From positions 1 to 64,000 of the forward strand of contig CAXBBM010000009.1 in assembly GCA_963973915.1 (NCBI GenBank): a stretch of DNA of 64,000 nucleotides, in the 5' to 3' direction. Each line of letters begins with the position of its first letter. The stretch's first letter is position 1. A program made the position numbers and the translations under genes. This document shows, in pieces, positions 1-6,696 of the stretch. Source of the stretch: Polycyclovorans sp002706265 (GTDB lineage: Bacteria > Pseudomonadota > Gammaproteobacteria > Nevskiales > Nevskiaceae). Below the pieces are notes generated by a model that saw only the letters and a program-made list of their open reading frames with translations, was not told the origin of the DNA and searched no databases.

Positions 1-52
1 CGCCGGAATTTTGGTCACCCGACGGTTTCCCTGAGCCGTCGGGTGTTTTTTT
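1..52 (+). ncRNA. 3' end of a probable first sRNA copy (partial, cut by window edge)
   Basis: The first 55 bases are identical to 220-274, the 3' end of the better-supported small RNA at 136-271. In that downstream copy the shared segment starts in the 3' arm of a hairpin with a C-rich loop and continues through an intrinsic terminator. The window therefore probably opens inside a tandem copy of the same RNA. The alternative is that only the terminator segment was duplicated and this is the terminator of an upstream gene (polA would be the usual neighbour here). The 5' part lies outside the window, so the call is an inference. Confidence 0.4.
16..52 (+). terminator. Rho-independent terminator, copy 1
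   Basis: A perfect 10-bp stem (CACCCGACGG at 16-25 with CCGTCGGGTG at 36-45) has a 10-nt loop and is followed by seven T at 46-52. The T-run is on the plus strand only, so it ends plus-strand transcription entering from the left. Confidence 0.85.
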
Positions 53-79
53 GGGCGAGGTTCTGCCCGCGCCGCCGCA

Positions 80-130
80 GTGCGACCAGTCGCACACACT
101 TGATCGGGCCCCGCCGCTGAACCTTATCTG
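80..130 (+). promoter_or_regulatory. Candidate sRNA promoter with upstream palindrome
   Basis: A perfect dyad, GTGCGAC-CA-GTCGCAC (80-95), lies just before a -35-like TTGATC (100-105). A weak -10-like element (TTATCT/TATCTG, 124-130) follows at 18-19 bp. Transcription would then begin near 136, just ahead of a series of hairpins. The dyad is seen directly and looks like a regulator operator; the promoter assignment is inference because the -10 match is poor. Confidence 0.4.
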
Positions 131-135
131 CAATG

Positions 136-271
136 CGCCGTCTGAATTAGCGAGAGGCAGCCCTCCCTTCTGGCTCTCCCGCCTCCACTCCCTGGGCGGT
201 TTATTCCGGCATCCCCCAACGCCGGAATTTTGGTCACCCGACGGTTTCCCTGAGCCGTCGGGTGTTTTTTT
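136..271 (+). ncRNA. Putative trans-acting sRNA with C-rich hairpin loops (Spot42/ErsA/sX13-like locus)
   Basis: Four hairpins follow in series. Stem 152-160/170-178 (one G-G mismatch) has loop CCCTCCCTT. Stem 179-183/195-199 has loop TCCACTCCCTG. Stem 203-210/221-228 (8 bp) has loop ATCCCCCAAC. The last is the terminator at 235-271, whose loop also contains CCC. Repeated C-rich loops suit pairing with G-rich ribosome-binding sites, as known for Xanthomonas sX13 and ErsA-type RNAs. The setting, a plus-strand RNA converging on engB, matches the Spot 42 position in E. coli (polA-spf-yihA); the upstream gene is off-window. No sizeable reading frame fits. The 5' end is approximate. Confidence 0.65.
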
Positions 272-274
272 GGG
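220..274. repeat. 55-bp direct repeat, copy 2
   Basis: Second copy of the terminator-bearing repeat, identical to 1-55. It ends 18 bp before the stop codon of the convergent engB gene. Confidence 0.9.
235..271 (+). terminator. Rho-independent terminator, copy 2
   Basis: Same 10-bp stem, 10-nt loop and seven T (265-271) as the copy at 16-52. It ends the putative sRNA just before the convergent engB stop codon at 293. Confidence 0.88.
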
Positions 275-292
275 TGAACGTCCGCGCCCCGA

Positions 293-949
293 TCAATCGC
301 TTTCCGGCTCTGGGGCCCTGTCGCCATCGACCCGGGGCTGGCCCGTGGCCTCGATGCCCAGCCAGGCCATGAGGTGTTCGCGTGCCGGTTCGAGCCCGGT
401 CCGCGCGGTGGCCGAGAACAGCGCCACCGAACAGGCGGGCTGCTCACGATCGGCCAAGGCTTTCTGTACTGACAACAGGGTGTTCTTCGAGGCACCGTAG
501 CCCAGCTTGTCGGCCTTGGTCAGCAGCGCATGAATGGGCATGTGCCGCGCCTTGGCCCAGTCCAGCATCTGCGTGTCAAAGTCGGTGAGGGGATGACGAA
601 TGTCCATGATCAACACCACGCCCGCCAGGGTCTGGCGAACCTGCATGTACTGCTCGATGAGCTTGCCCCAATCGCGCCGGACCTGGCCGGGCACCTGGGC
701 ATAGCCATAGCCGGGCAGATCCACGAAGCGGCCGCCCGGCACCTCGAACAGGTTGATCAACTGGGTGCGGCCGGGGGTCTTGGAGACCCGCGCAAGTGCG
801 CGCAGGCCGCAGAGGGTGTTCAGCGCTGACGACTTTCCGGCATTGGAACGGCCGGCGAAAGCGATCTCCGGCAAGGTGTCATCGGGCAGTTGCTCGATAC
901 GGGCGCAGGACAATAAAAAGGTCGCGCGTGCAAATGGGTTCTGTGACAT
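293..949 (-). CDS. engB: Ribosome biogenesis GTP-binding protein EngB/YihA
   Basis: A cytoplasmic GTPase (218 aa) needed for assembly of the large ribosomal subunit. The GTPase motifs are in order: G1 GRSNAGKSS (residues 33-41), a switch-I threonine in the TPGRTQ segment, G3 DLPG, G4 TKAD and G5 SATA. Length and the spacing of G1 to G4 are typical of the EngB branch of TrmE-Era-like GTPases. The reading frame stays open further upstream, but the ATG at 949 gives the family N-terminus (FARATFLLS) and leaves room for a promoter. The C-terminal 20 residues are acidic and proline-rich, beyond the usual end. It is divergent from cytochrome c4 (91 bp between starts) and convergent with the sRNA on its other side. 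Confidence 0.95.
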   Translation of the reverse strand: MSQNPFARATFLLSCARIEQLPDDTLPEIAFAGRSNAGKSSALNTLCGLRALARVSKTPGRTQLINLFEVPGGRFVDLPGYGYAQVPGQVRRDWGKLIEQYMQVRQTLAGVVLIMDIRHPLTDFDTQMLDWAKARHMPIHALLTKADKLGYGASKNTLLSVQKALADREQPACSVALFSATARTGLEPAREHLMAWLGIEATGQPRVDGDRAPEPESD

Positions 950-1040
950 GAGGCCTTGAGTGTAGAATTGCGGATTCTTCAGAACCTTATACCCGGTCGA
1001 CGCCTGAACAGCGCATCGATCTTTCCGGAGCCCCCCAAAT

Positions 1041-1676
1041 ATGAAGCGTCTGGTCCTTGCCCTTGCCCTTGCCCTGTGCGCACCGCTGCTCGCTGCCGCC
1101 GAAACCTCGGGTGACTTGTTTGTCAAAGGCGAAGCCGCCGCCGGCGAAAAGCTGGCCGGCACCTGCGCTGCCTGCCACGGCCCCGCCGGCGTCAGCGGCA
1201 ATCCCGAGTGGCCCAGCCTGGCGCAGCAGAACGCGCGCTACACCTTCGAGCAACTGAAGGCCTTCAAGGAGGGCACGCGGAAGAATCCGCTCATGTCCGC
1301 ACAGGCCGCAGGACTGACCGAACAGAACATGCGTGATCTGGCGGCCTACTTCGCCGAGCAGACCGCCAAGCCGGGCGTGGCCAGCGAAGAATCGGTGGCC
1401 ATCGCCGAGCCGCTGTATCGCGCGGGCGATCTGGAGCGCGGCATCCTGGGCTGCGCCGGCTGCCATGCGCCCAACGGCGTGGGCAACCCGGCAGCGGGGT
1501 ATCCCAAGGTCGCCGGTCAGCACGCCACCTACACGGCCAAGCGACTGCGCGCCTACCGCAGCGGTGAGGGCATCGAGACGGCCCACGGTAAGATCATGGC
1601 TGCCGTTGCCGAAAAACTGACCGACGAAGAAATCGATGCCCTCGCCTCGTATCTGAACGGACTTCAGATCCGGTAA
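1041..1676 (+). CDS. Cytochrome c4, periplasmic dihaem protein
   Basis: A 211-aa electron carrier with a Sec signal peptide (MKR start, Leu/Ala-rich core, cleavage likely near AAA-E at 20-21) and two c-type haem sites, CAACH (42-46) and CAGCH in the second half. The two domains resemble each other, as in cytochrome c4 made of two fused class-I c domains. Such proteins pass electrons from the bc1 complex to terminal oxidases. A methionine axial ligand is plausible in each half (NPLMS; KIMAA). The order engB-c4-dsbA is the one known from Pseudomonas and relatives. DsbA next door is functionally sensible, since oxidative folding and cytochrome maturation share the periplasm. Identity is firm; which oxidase it serves cannot be told. 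Confidence 0.93.
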   Translation: MKRLVLALALALCAPLLAAAETSGDLFVKGEAAAGEKLAGTCAACHGPAGVSGNPEWPSLAQQNARYTFEQLKAFKEGTRKNPLMSAQAAGLTEQNMRDLAAYFAEQTAKPGVASEESVAIAEPLYRAGDLERGILGCAGCHAPNGVGNPAAGYPKVAGQHATYTAKRLRAYRSGEGIETAHGKIMAAVAEKLTDEEIDALASYLNGLQIR

Positions 1677-1765
1677 AGGCGCTGGGGGTTATGCCACAGC
1701 GTCATATCCCACTGCGGCAAGGCACCCGACTCGGGGCGTGGCCGCGCATACATCAGGAGATCAGC

Positions 1766-2410
1766 ATGCTGTTACGTGTCTTTGCCCTGGGTTTGACCTG
1801 CCTGACATTCGCCTGCTCCGCGCAGACCTCCTCGCCCAGTTTCGTTGCAGGCAAGGACTACCGCGAAGTCCGCGACGTGCAGGCTCCGGCAGATCCGGCC
1901 AAGGTCACCGTGCAGGAATTCTTCTGGTACGGCTGCAATCATTGCTACAACTTCGAAGCCACCCTCATGCCGTGGAAGAAGAAGCTGGCCGCCGATGTGC
2001 AGTTTGAAGCGGTTCCCAACAGCCTCGGGCGTCCGGTGGGGGTGCTGCACAGCAAAGCCTTCTACACGGCCGAAACGCTCAAGGTGATGGACGACATGCA
2101 CAACAAGCTCTTCGAGGCCATGCACGTGCGCAATCAGCCGCTGGCCACCGAGGCGCAGATTGTCGGCCTGTTCGAGGCCAACACGTCGCTGATGCCCGAC
2201 GTGGTGCAGAACACCCTGAGCGGCTTTGCGGTTGATGCACGGGTCCGTCGCGCCGAAAAACTGTCACGCGATTACGGCGTGACCAGCACGCCGACCATTG
2301 TGGTCGGCGGCAAGTACACCACCAATCCGTCCATGGCGGGCGGCTTTGAACAGATGCTGGCAATCACCGACTTTCTGGTGAACAAGGTTCGTGAAGAGCG
2401 TCGAAAGTAA
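1766..2410 (+). CDS. dsbA: Thiol:disulfide interchange protein DsbA, with CNHC active site
   Basis: Periplasmic dithiol oxidase, 214 aa, that introduces disulfides into exported proteins. The thioredoxin-fold active site is YGCNHCY with C57-N58-H59-C60, and the cis-proline loop is STPTIVV. The dipeptide is Asn-His, whereas E. coli DsbA has Pro-His. The start at ATG 1766 follows AGGAGA (1755-1760) and gives a signal peptide. An in-frame start at 1691 would bury that signal behind 25 polar residues and was rejected. The signal ends FACSAQ; its Cys could be mistaken for a lipobox, but position -2 is Phe, so a normal signal peptide is more likely. A terminator-like hairpin follows at 2435-2458. 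Confidence 0.93.
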   Translation: MLLRVFALGLTCLTFACSAQTSSPSFVAGKDYREVRDVQAPADPAKVTVQEFFWYGCNHCYNFEATLMPWKKKLAADVQFEAVPNSLGRPVGVLHSKAFYTAETLKVMDDMHNKLFEAMHVRNQPLATEAQIVGLFEANTSLMPDVVQNTLSGFAVDARVRRAEKLSRDYGVTSTPTIVVGGKYTTNPSMAGGFEQMLAITDFLVNKVREERRK

Positions 2411-2416
2411 AGCACC

Positions 2417-3436
2417 ATGAAGGCACGCATCCCGACCCGGCTTCTGGCCGGGTTTTTTGTGCTGACGGCGCTGCCGCTTGCCGTGATGGCCCAGGTGCCG
2501 ATGATGCCGCTCGGCACCACCGCCCAGGCCTGCCACGCCTTTGCGCAGCGGTTGCGCAGCGTCGACGAGGCCAAGTGCCTGGCACTGGAGTTGCGCGCCG
2601 ATGCCGGTTCGCAGAGCGGATTTCCGCTGGTGTTCAAGGACTTCGCGCCGCGTCCGGCCAATCCCGACGCGCCCCGGATTCTCATGATCGGCGGCATGCA
2701 CGGCGATGAGCTGACCTCGGTGAGCCTCAGCTTCCTGTGGATGGAGCGCCTGCAAACCGAACGCCTGCAGCCCTTCCACTGGCGGGTCATTCCGGCGTCC
2801 AATCCCGATGGGCTGCTGGCCTGGCCCTCACGGCGCATGAACCTGGGCGGCATCGACCTCAACCGCAACTTTCCCTCGGCCGACTGGGACGCGAGCGCCC
2901 TGGATTACTGGGAGCGCCGCACCGGCTCGGACCCGCGCCGCTTTCCGGGCGCTGCGGCGCTGTCGGCGCCCGAGACGCAATGGCTGACGGCGCACATCGC
3001 GGCGTTTCAGCCCCATGCCATCGTCAGCGTGCATGCGCCCTACGGCCTGCTCGATTTTGACGGGCCCCAGAAGCCGCCCCGCCGTTTTGGCCCGCTGCAC
3101 CTGCGGCAACTGGGCATTTTTCCGGGCTCGCTGGGCAACTACGCGGGGGTCGACCTCGGGCTGCCGGTCATCACCCTGGAGCTGCCGCACGCGGGGCTGA
3201 TGCCCAGCCCGTCACACGCCCAGCGCATCTGGACCGACATGCTCACCTGGCTGTCGGAAAATCTTCCGAAGCGGGCCTACTCGGTGTGGCATCCGCCGCT
3301 GCTGCGTCCGACGGGGGGTGAGCGCCCAACTGATCCTTCAGCTCATCTTTCAGCGTTCCCTCCCACATTTTTGCGCCGCTCAGATAGCCCGCATGACCAA
3401 TCGCGTGTGCCGCCACCGGTGTGGTCAACAGAATGA
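2417..3436 (+). CDS. Secreted M14-family zinc carboxypeptidase (murein-peptide amidase-like)
   Basis: A 339-aa zinc peptidase. The N-terminus is a clear signal peptide (MKARIPTRLLAGFF... cleavage after VMA). The metal motif is GGMHGDE (His and Glu ligands), followed by NPDG, the substrate-binding segment GIDLNRNFP, a third His in SVHAPYG, and the catalytic Glu in ITLELPHAG. The short compact domain resembles MpaA-type enzymes that trim murein peptides more than digestive carboxypeptidases, so a role in peptidoglycan peptide recycling is inferred. The last ~65 residues (after NLPKRAY) are low-complexity and antisense to mnhG, giving a 194-bp convergent overlap; this tail is probably not part of the fold. 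A terminator-like hairpin lies in its first codons. Confidence 0.82.
   Translation: MKARIPTRLLAGFFVLTALPLAVMAQVPMMPLGTTAQACHAFAQRLRSVDEAKCLALELRADAGSQSGFPLVFKDFAPRPANPDAPRILMIGGMHGDELTSVSLSFLWMERLQTERLQPFHWRVIPASNPDGLLAWPSRRMNLGGIDLNRNFPSADWDASALDYWERRTGSDPRRFPGAAALSAPETQWLTAHIAAFQPHAIVSVHAPYGLLDFDGPQKPPRRFGPLHLRQLGIFPGSLGNYAGVDLGLPVITLELPHAGLMPSPSHAQRIWTDMLTWLSENLPKRAYSVWHPPLLRPTGGERPTDPSAHLSAFPPTFLRRSDSPHDQSRVPPPVWSTE
2435..2458 (+). terminator. Intrinsic terminator-like hairpin inside the start of the next gene
   Basis: CCCGGC (2436-2441), loop TTCTG, GCCGGG (2447-2452), then six T (2453-2458). An extra A-T pair (2435/2453) closes the base. It sits 25 bp after the dsbA stop codon but within the signal-peptide codons of the following peptidase gene (ATG 2417). 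It would act as a dsbA terminator or as an attenuator of the downstream gene. Confidence 0.6.
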
Positions 3437-3641
3437 ACAGCAGAATGGCGATGGCGCGCACCTGGATGTCCAGCGCCGAGAACTCCAGCGTGACGCCGAT
3501 CAGCATCATCCCGGCCCCGAACGCGCCGGCCTTGGTGGTGGAGTGCATGCGGGTCATGAGATCGGGCATGCGCACCGATCCCACGGCCGCCAGCAGCATG
3601 AACACGGCGCCCAGCAGCATGATGATGTGACCCACGATCAT
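3243..3641 (-). CDS. mnhG: Na+/H+ antiporter subunit G
   Basis: Small membrane subunit (132 aa) of the Mrp/Mnh cation/proton antiporter, with about three hydrophobic helices and the family sequence VGSVRMPDLMTRMHSTTKA. This is the last gene of the minus-strand operon. It starts with ATG overlapping the mnhF stop as ATGA. The C-terminal ~40 residues are hydrophilic, Ala/Asp/Pro-rich and antisense to the 3' end of the M14 peptidase gene. The core ends near the HAIGHAGYLSG segment, so the tail may be an extension produced by loss of an earlier stop codon. Subunit G is required for assembly of the whole antiporter in studied Mrp systems. Confidence 0.9.
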   Translation of the reverse strand: MIVGHIIMLLGAVFMLLAAVGSVRMPDLMTRMHSTTKAGAFGAGMMLIGVTLEFSALDIQVRAIAILLFILLTTPVAAHAIGHAGYLSGAKMWEGTLKDELKDQLGAHPPSDAAAADATPSRPASEDFPTAR

Positions 3642-3937
3642 TTTTTCTCCTTGTCGGCGGCCTCGCGCTCCCCCTGCACCACGCGCTGCACCAGATAACG
3701 GGACACGCCGATGGCCGCCAGAAAGCCGGTCAGCGCCAGCACCATGGCGACGTCCAGCGCCTGCGGCACCCTGTAGAAGACCGCGTAAGTGGCGAGCATG
3801 CCAATCATGATGCTGGCGATCACCTCCAGTGCCACCACCCGATCTGCGGCGCTGGGACCGATGACCAGGCGCAACGAGGACAGCATCAGCGCGAGCAGCA
3901 GCAGCCCGAAAATCACCGTCGCCACGATCGCGTTCAT
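3638..3937 (-). CDS. mnhF: Na+/H+ antiporter subunit F
   Basis: 99-aa inner-membrane subunit with three predicted helices and the loop RLVIGPSAADRVVALE between helices 1 and 2, a hallmark of MnhF/MrpF. The start ATG (3937) overlaps the mnhE stop as ATGA, and its own stop overlaps the mnhG start the same way, indicating translational coupling. The C-terminus is charged (EREAADKEKK) and presumably cytoplasmic. MrpF belongs to the small-subunit part of the complex. Confidence 0.92.
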   Translation of the reverse strand: MNAIVATVIFGLLLLALMLSSLRLVIGPSAADRVVALEVIASIMIGMLATYAVFYRVPQALDVAMVLALTGFLAAIGVSRYLVQRVVQGEREAADKEKK

Positions 3938-4416
3938 CGCATCAACTCCAGCATCCGCGCTTCCAGTGACTTGAGCTCGGCCAGCGTCTGCGCTTCATCG
4001 TCGAGGTACATGACATGCACGAACAATGCCTTGCCGTCATCGCTCACATCCAGTGAGAGGGTTCCGGGGGTGAGCGAGATGATGTTGGCCAAAAAGGTGA
4101 TCTCCCCCGGCGTGCGTGCCTCCAACGGCAGGCGGATGATGGCGGGGTGCATCAGGTGGGTCGGCGTGACCACGTCGTAGGCCACGCGCAGGTTCGACAT
4201 CACCATGTCCTTCAAGAACCGCAACAAAAAAACCAGCGCCTTCGGCATGCGCTTGGCATAAGCCCGGAAACGGGGGTCCATCTCGTCCGAGGTCAGCGCA
4301 AAGGCCAGCACGCCGTAGCCGATCAAAAATCCCAGGGTCAGGTTCTGCAGGCTCAGGTCGCCGGTAATCAACACCCAGACCAGCATCATGCTCAGGTTGT
4401 ACACGTAAGGCGTCAT
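3934..4416 (-). CDS. mnhE: Na+/H+ antiporter subunit E
   Basis: 160-aa subunit: an N-terminal membrane hairpin (VWVLITGDLSLQNLTLGFLI) and a C-terminal soluble domain containing the family sequence ANIISLTPGTLSLDVSDD and a FVHVMYLDD strand. The frame is open far upstream, but the ATG at 4416 gives the normal N-terminus and overlaps the mnhD stop as ATGA. Needed for a stable Mrp complex in characterised systems. Confidence 0.93.
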   Translation of the reverse strand: MTPYVYNLSMMLVWVLITGDLSLQNLTLGFLIGYGVLAFALTSDEMDPRFRAYAKRMPKALVFLLRFLKDMVMSNLRVAYDVVTPTHLMHPAIIRLPLEARTPGEITFLANIISLTPGTLSLDVSDDGKALFVHVMYLDDEAQTLAELKSLEARMLELMR

Positions 4417-5906
4417 GGCAATTCCGGTGACAGCACCGCCTCGATGTAGGCTGAGGGATCCAGCAATTGCGCACTGGCCCGCTCGGCCAGCGCCCACAGC
4501 GGCTCCACGGTGAAGCCAATCCACAGGGTCCCGGCCGCAAGGCCCACCGTGACCACCCAGAGCATCACCGGCAAGGGCGCACGACGCACCGGTCGGTCTT
4601 GGGGCGCGGCCTTCCAGAACACGTCCGCCCAGATCCGCATGACGGCCAGCAGGGTCAGCACGCTGGTCACCAGCACTGCCGCCAGCAGCCATCCGCTGCC
4701 GGCATCGACCCCGGCGCGCACGATCAGCAGCTTGCCCCAGAATCCGGACAGCGGCGGAATGCCGCACAGCGACAGGGCGGGCACCAGAAACACCAGCGAC
4801 AACCAGGGCCTGGCCGTCCACAGCCCGCCCAGTTCGTCGCGACGGTAACTGCCGCCAAGCCGGTAAATCACGCCCGACAGAAAGAACAGGTTGGACTTCA
4901 TGATGATGTGGTGGGCGAAATAGAACACCCCGGCCGCCAGTGCGATGGGCGTGAACAGCGCCAGCCCCATCAGCATGTAACCGATCTGGCTGACATGCAG
5001 AAACGCGAAGGTGCGACGAATGTCAGTTTGCGCCAGCGCCCCCAGCGCGCCCACCACCATGGTGAATCCGGCGGAGACCTGCAGCCAGCCGTGCGTCCAG
5101 GGCACATCTTCGGTGAACACCAGGGTAAACGTGCGGTAGAGCGAGTACACGCCGACCTTGGTGAGCAGGCCCGCAAACAGCGCCGACACCGCCACCGGGG
5201 CGGTGTGATAACTGGCCGGAAGCCAGAAAAACAGCGGAAAGGACGCGGCCTTGATCGAAAACGCCAACATGAACAGCATCGAGACCAGCGTCACCCGACC
5301 GCCGTCGTCCAGCGCGGGAAGCTTGACCGCCAGGTCGGCCATGTTCAGCGTGCCGGCGAGGCCGTAGAGCAGGCCCAGGGCACTGAGAAACATCGCCGAC
5401 GAAAACAGGTTCAACACCACGTACTTGAGCGCCCCCGCCATCTGCGCCCGCTCCTGCCCCATCGCCAGCAAGGCGAAACTGGCGAGCAGCAGAATCTCGA
5501 ACCAGACGTAAAGATTGAACAGATCGGTGGTGAGAAACACCCCCGCCACACCGGCCAGCAGCATGTGCATCAGCGGGTAGTAGCCGTTGCGCTCCATACG
5601 GCTCGAAATGGTGGGCAGCGAATACAGCGCGGCCGCAAAGCCGGTGATGCCGGTCATCAGCACCATCAGCGCCGACAGCAGGTCCGTCGCCAGGGTGATG
5701 CCATAAGGCGCCGGCCAGGCGCCGGCCGCAAGGACCTGGATGCCGTCGTTCCACACCACCACCAGCAACACCACCGCGGCGATGAGCTGTCCCGCGGTGC
5801 CCACCACCGCGATGGCACGCTGCGCGCGGCGCGACGGCCACGCGAGCAGCGACACCGAACCGGCCACCATCGGAATCAGAAACGGCAGGGCAACCAGCAG
5901 ACTCAC
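4413..5906 (-). CDS. mnhD: Na+/H+ antiporter subunit D
   Basis: 497-aa polytopic subunit related to the proton-pumping NuoL/M/N subunits of complex I. It has about fourteen helices, a membrane-buried glutamate (YVWFEILLLASF) and a buried lysine (GLLTKVGVYSLYR), the residues that carry protons in this family, plus the HTAPVAVSALFAG loop. Translation begins at GTG (5906), overlapping the mnhC stop as GTGA. MnhD and MnhA are the two putative ion-translocating subunits. Confidence 0.95.
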   Translation of the reverse strand: MSLLVALPFLIPMVAGSVSLLAWPSRRAQRAIAVVGTAGQLIAAVVLLVVVWNDGIQVLAAGAWPAPYGITLATDLLSALMVLMTGITGFAAALYSLPTISSRMERNGYYPLMHMLLAGVAGVFLTTDLFNLYVWFEILLLASFALLAMGQERAQMAGALKYVVLNLFSSAMFLSALGLLYGLAGTLNMADLAVKLPALDDGGRVTLVSMLFMLAFSIKAASFPLFFWLPASYHTAPVAVSALFAGLLTKVGVYSLYRTFTLVFTEDVPWTHGWLQVSAGFTMVVGALGALAQTDIRRTFAFLHVSQIGYMLMGLALFTPIALAAGVFYFAHHIIMKSNLFFLSGVIYRLGGSYRRDELGGLWTARPWLSLVFLVPALSLCGIPPLSGFWGKLLIVRAGVDAGSGWLLAAVLVTSVLTLLAVMRIWADVFWKAAPQDRPVRRAPLPVMLWVVTVGLAAGTLWIGFTVEPLWALAERASAQLLDPSAYIEAVLSPELP

Positions 5907-6256
5907 TGCTCAGCGTCCTTGAGTTCATCAAAATCGTCCACGTCCAGCACCTCGTGGGCACGGCGGATCAACACCACCGCAAAGGCCAGGACGCCAAAGC
6001 CGATGACAATGGCCGTCAGGATGAAGGCCTGGGCAAGCGGGTCGGCCACCAGGCCCTCGGGCGCCTGCAGGCCATCCGGCACCAGCGCCGGGCGGCCGAT
6101 GGTCACGCCAGCGGCCACGAAGATCAGCAGATTGGCGGCGTTGGACAGCAGCACCAGGCCGAACAGCGTCTTGGTGAGCGAGCGGCGCAGCATCATGTAG
6201 AAGGCGCAGCTGTAGAGCCCGCCAATCAACAGCACCAACCACGGATCAGCCGACAT
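5903..6256 (-). CDS. mnhC: Na+/H+ antiporter subunit C
   Basis: 117-aa NuoK-like subunit with three helices and the pattern KTLFGLVLLSNAANLLIF followed by DPLAQAFILTAIVIGFG. The ATG at 6256 shares one base with the mnhB stop (TGATG). A TTG one codon earlier is an alternative start with a GGGGGAGGG stretch directly in front. The hydrophilic C-terminus ends in acidic residues (VDDFDELKDAEQ). It couples MnhD and MnhA in the complex. Confidence 0.93.
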   Translation of the reverse strand: MSADPWLVLLIGGLYSCAFYMMLRRSLTKTLFGLVLLSNAANLLIFVAAGVTIGRPALVPDGLQAPEGLVADPLAQAFILTAIVIGFGVLAFAVVLIRRAHEVLDVDDFDELKDAEQ

Positions 6257-6696
6257 CAACCCTCCCCCGTTTCGGCCAGCGTCAAGACGAAGGTGAGCAC
6301 CGATCCCACCACCACCAGGTAGACCCCCACGTCAAACAGGATCGGCGTGCCCAGGTGCAGCTCGCCGAGTATCGGCACCGTGAGGTCAACCCAGCGCCCC
6401 GCCAACAACGGACCGCCGGTGAGCGGACCGACGATTCCCGCCAGCAGCGCGACCAGCAGGCCCACGCCCATCAAACTGCGCGGGTCCACCCGCAGCACGC
6501 CGCGGGCCGAGCGCATGTCGGTGGCAAAAAGATGCAGCGCAATGGCCGACGCGGCCACCAGTCCGCCGATGAATCCGCCCCCCGGCTCGTGGTGGCCGCG
6601 CAACAACAGAAACAGTGACAGCAGCAGCAGCAGGGGCAGCAGCAACTGCGCTGCCGCTTTGAGGATGACCGACGAAGAGCGAAGATCGCGTCTCAT
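6256..6696 (-). CDS. mnhB: Na+/H+ antiporter subunit B
   Basis: 146-aa MnhB subunit with four helices and the family segment GHHEPGGGFIGGLVAASA. The start ATG (6696) overlaps the mnhA stop as ATGA. A separate mnhB alongside an mnhA that still carries its C-terminal extension makes this a seven-gene (group 1) Mrp operon. Confidence 0.93.
   Translation of the reverse strand: MRRDLRSSSVILKAAAQLLLPLLLLLSLFLLLRGHHEPGGGFIGGLVAASAIALHLFATDMRSARGVLRVDPRSLMGVGLLVALLAGIVGPLTGGPLLAGRWVDLTVPILGELHLGTPILFDVGVYLVVVGSVLTFVLTLAETGEG

Larger units (their letters stand above)
1..55. repeat. 55-bp direct repeat, copy 1
   Basis: Positions 1-55 match 220-274 base for base (offset 219) and diverge from 56/275 on. 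The left limit cannot be seen because copy 1 begins at the window edge. The repeat contains half a hairpin and a full intrinsic terminator. Confidence 0.9.

Noticed and set aside
4226..4234. Run of A in mnhE as a possible terminator on the minus strand
   Set aside because: No stable hairpin precedes the T-run on the minus strand, and it is inside conserved coding sequence.
4467..6200. 577-codon plus-strand frame across mnhD/mnhC
   Set aside because: Arg/Gln/His-rich shadow of membrane-protein genes; no family features and no ribosome-binding site.
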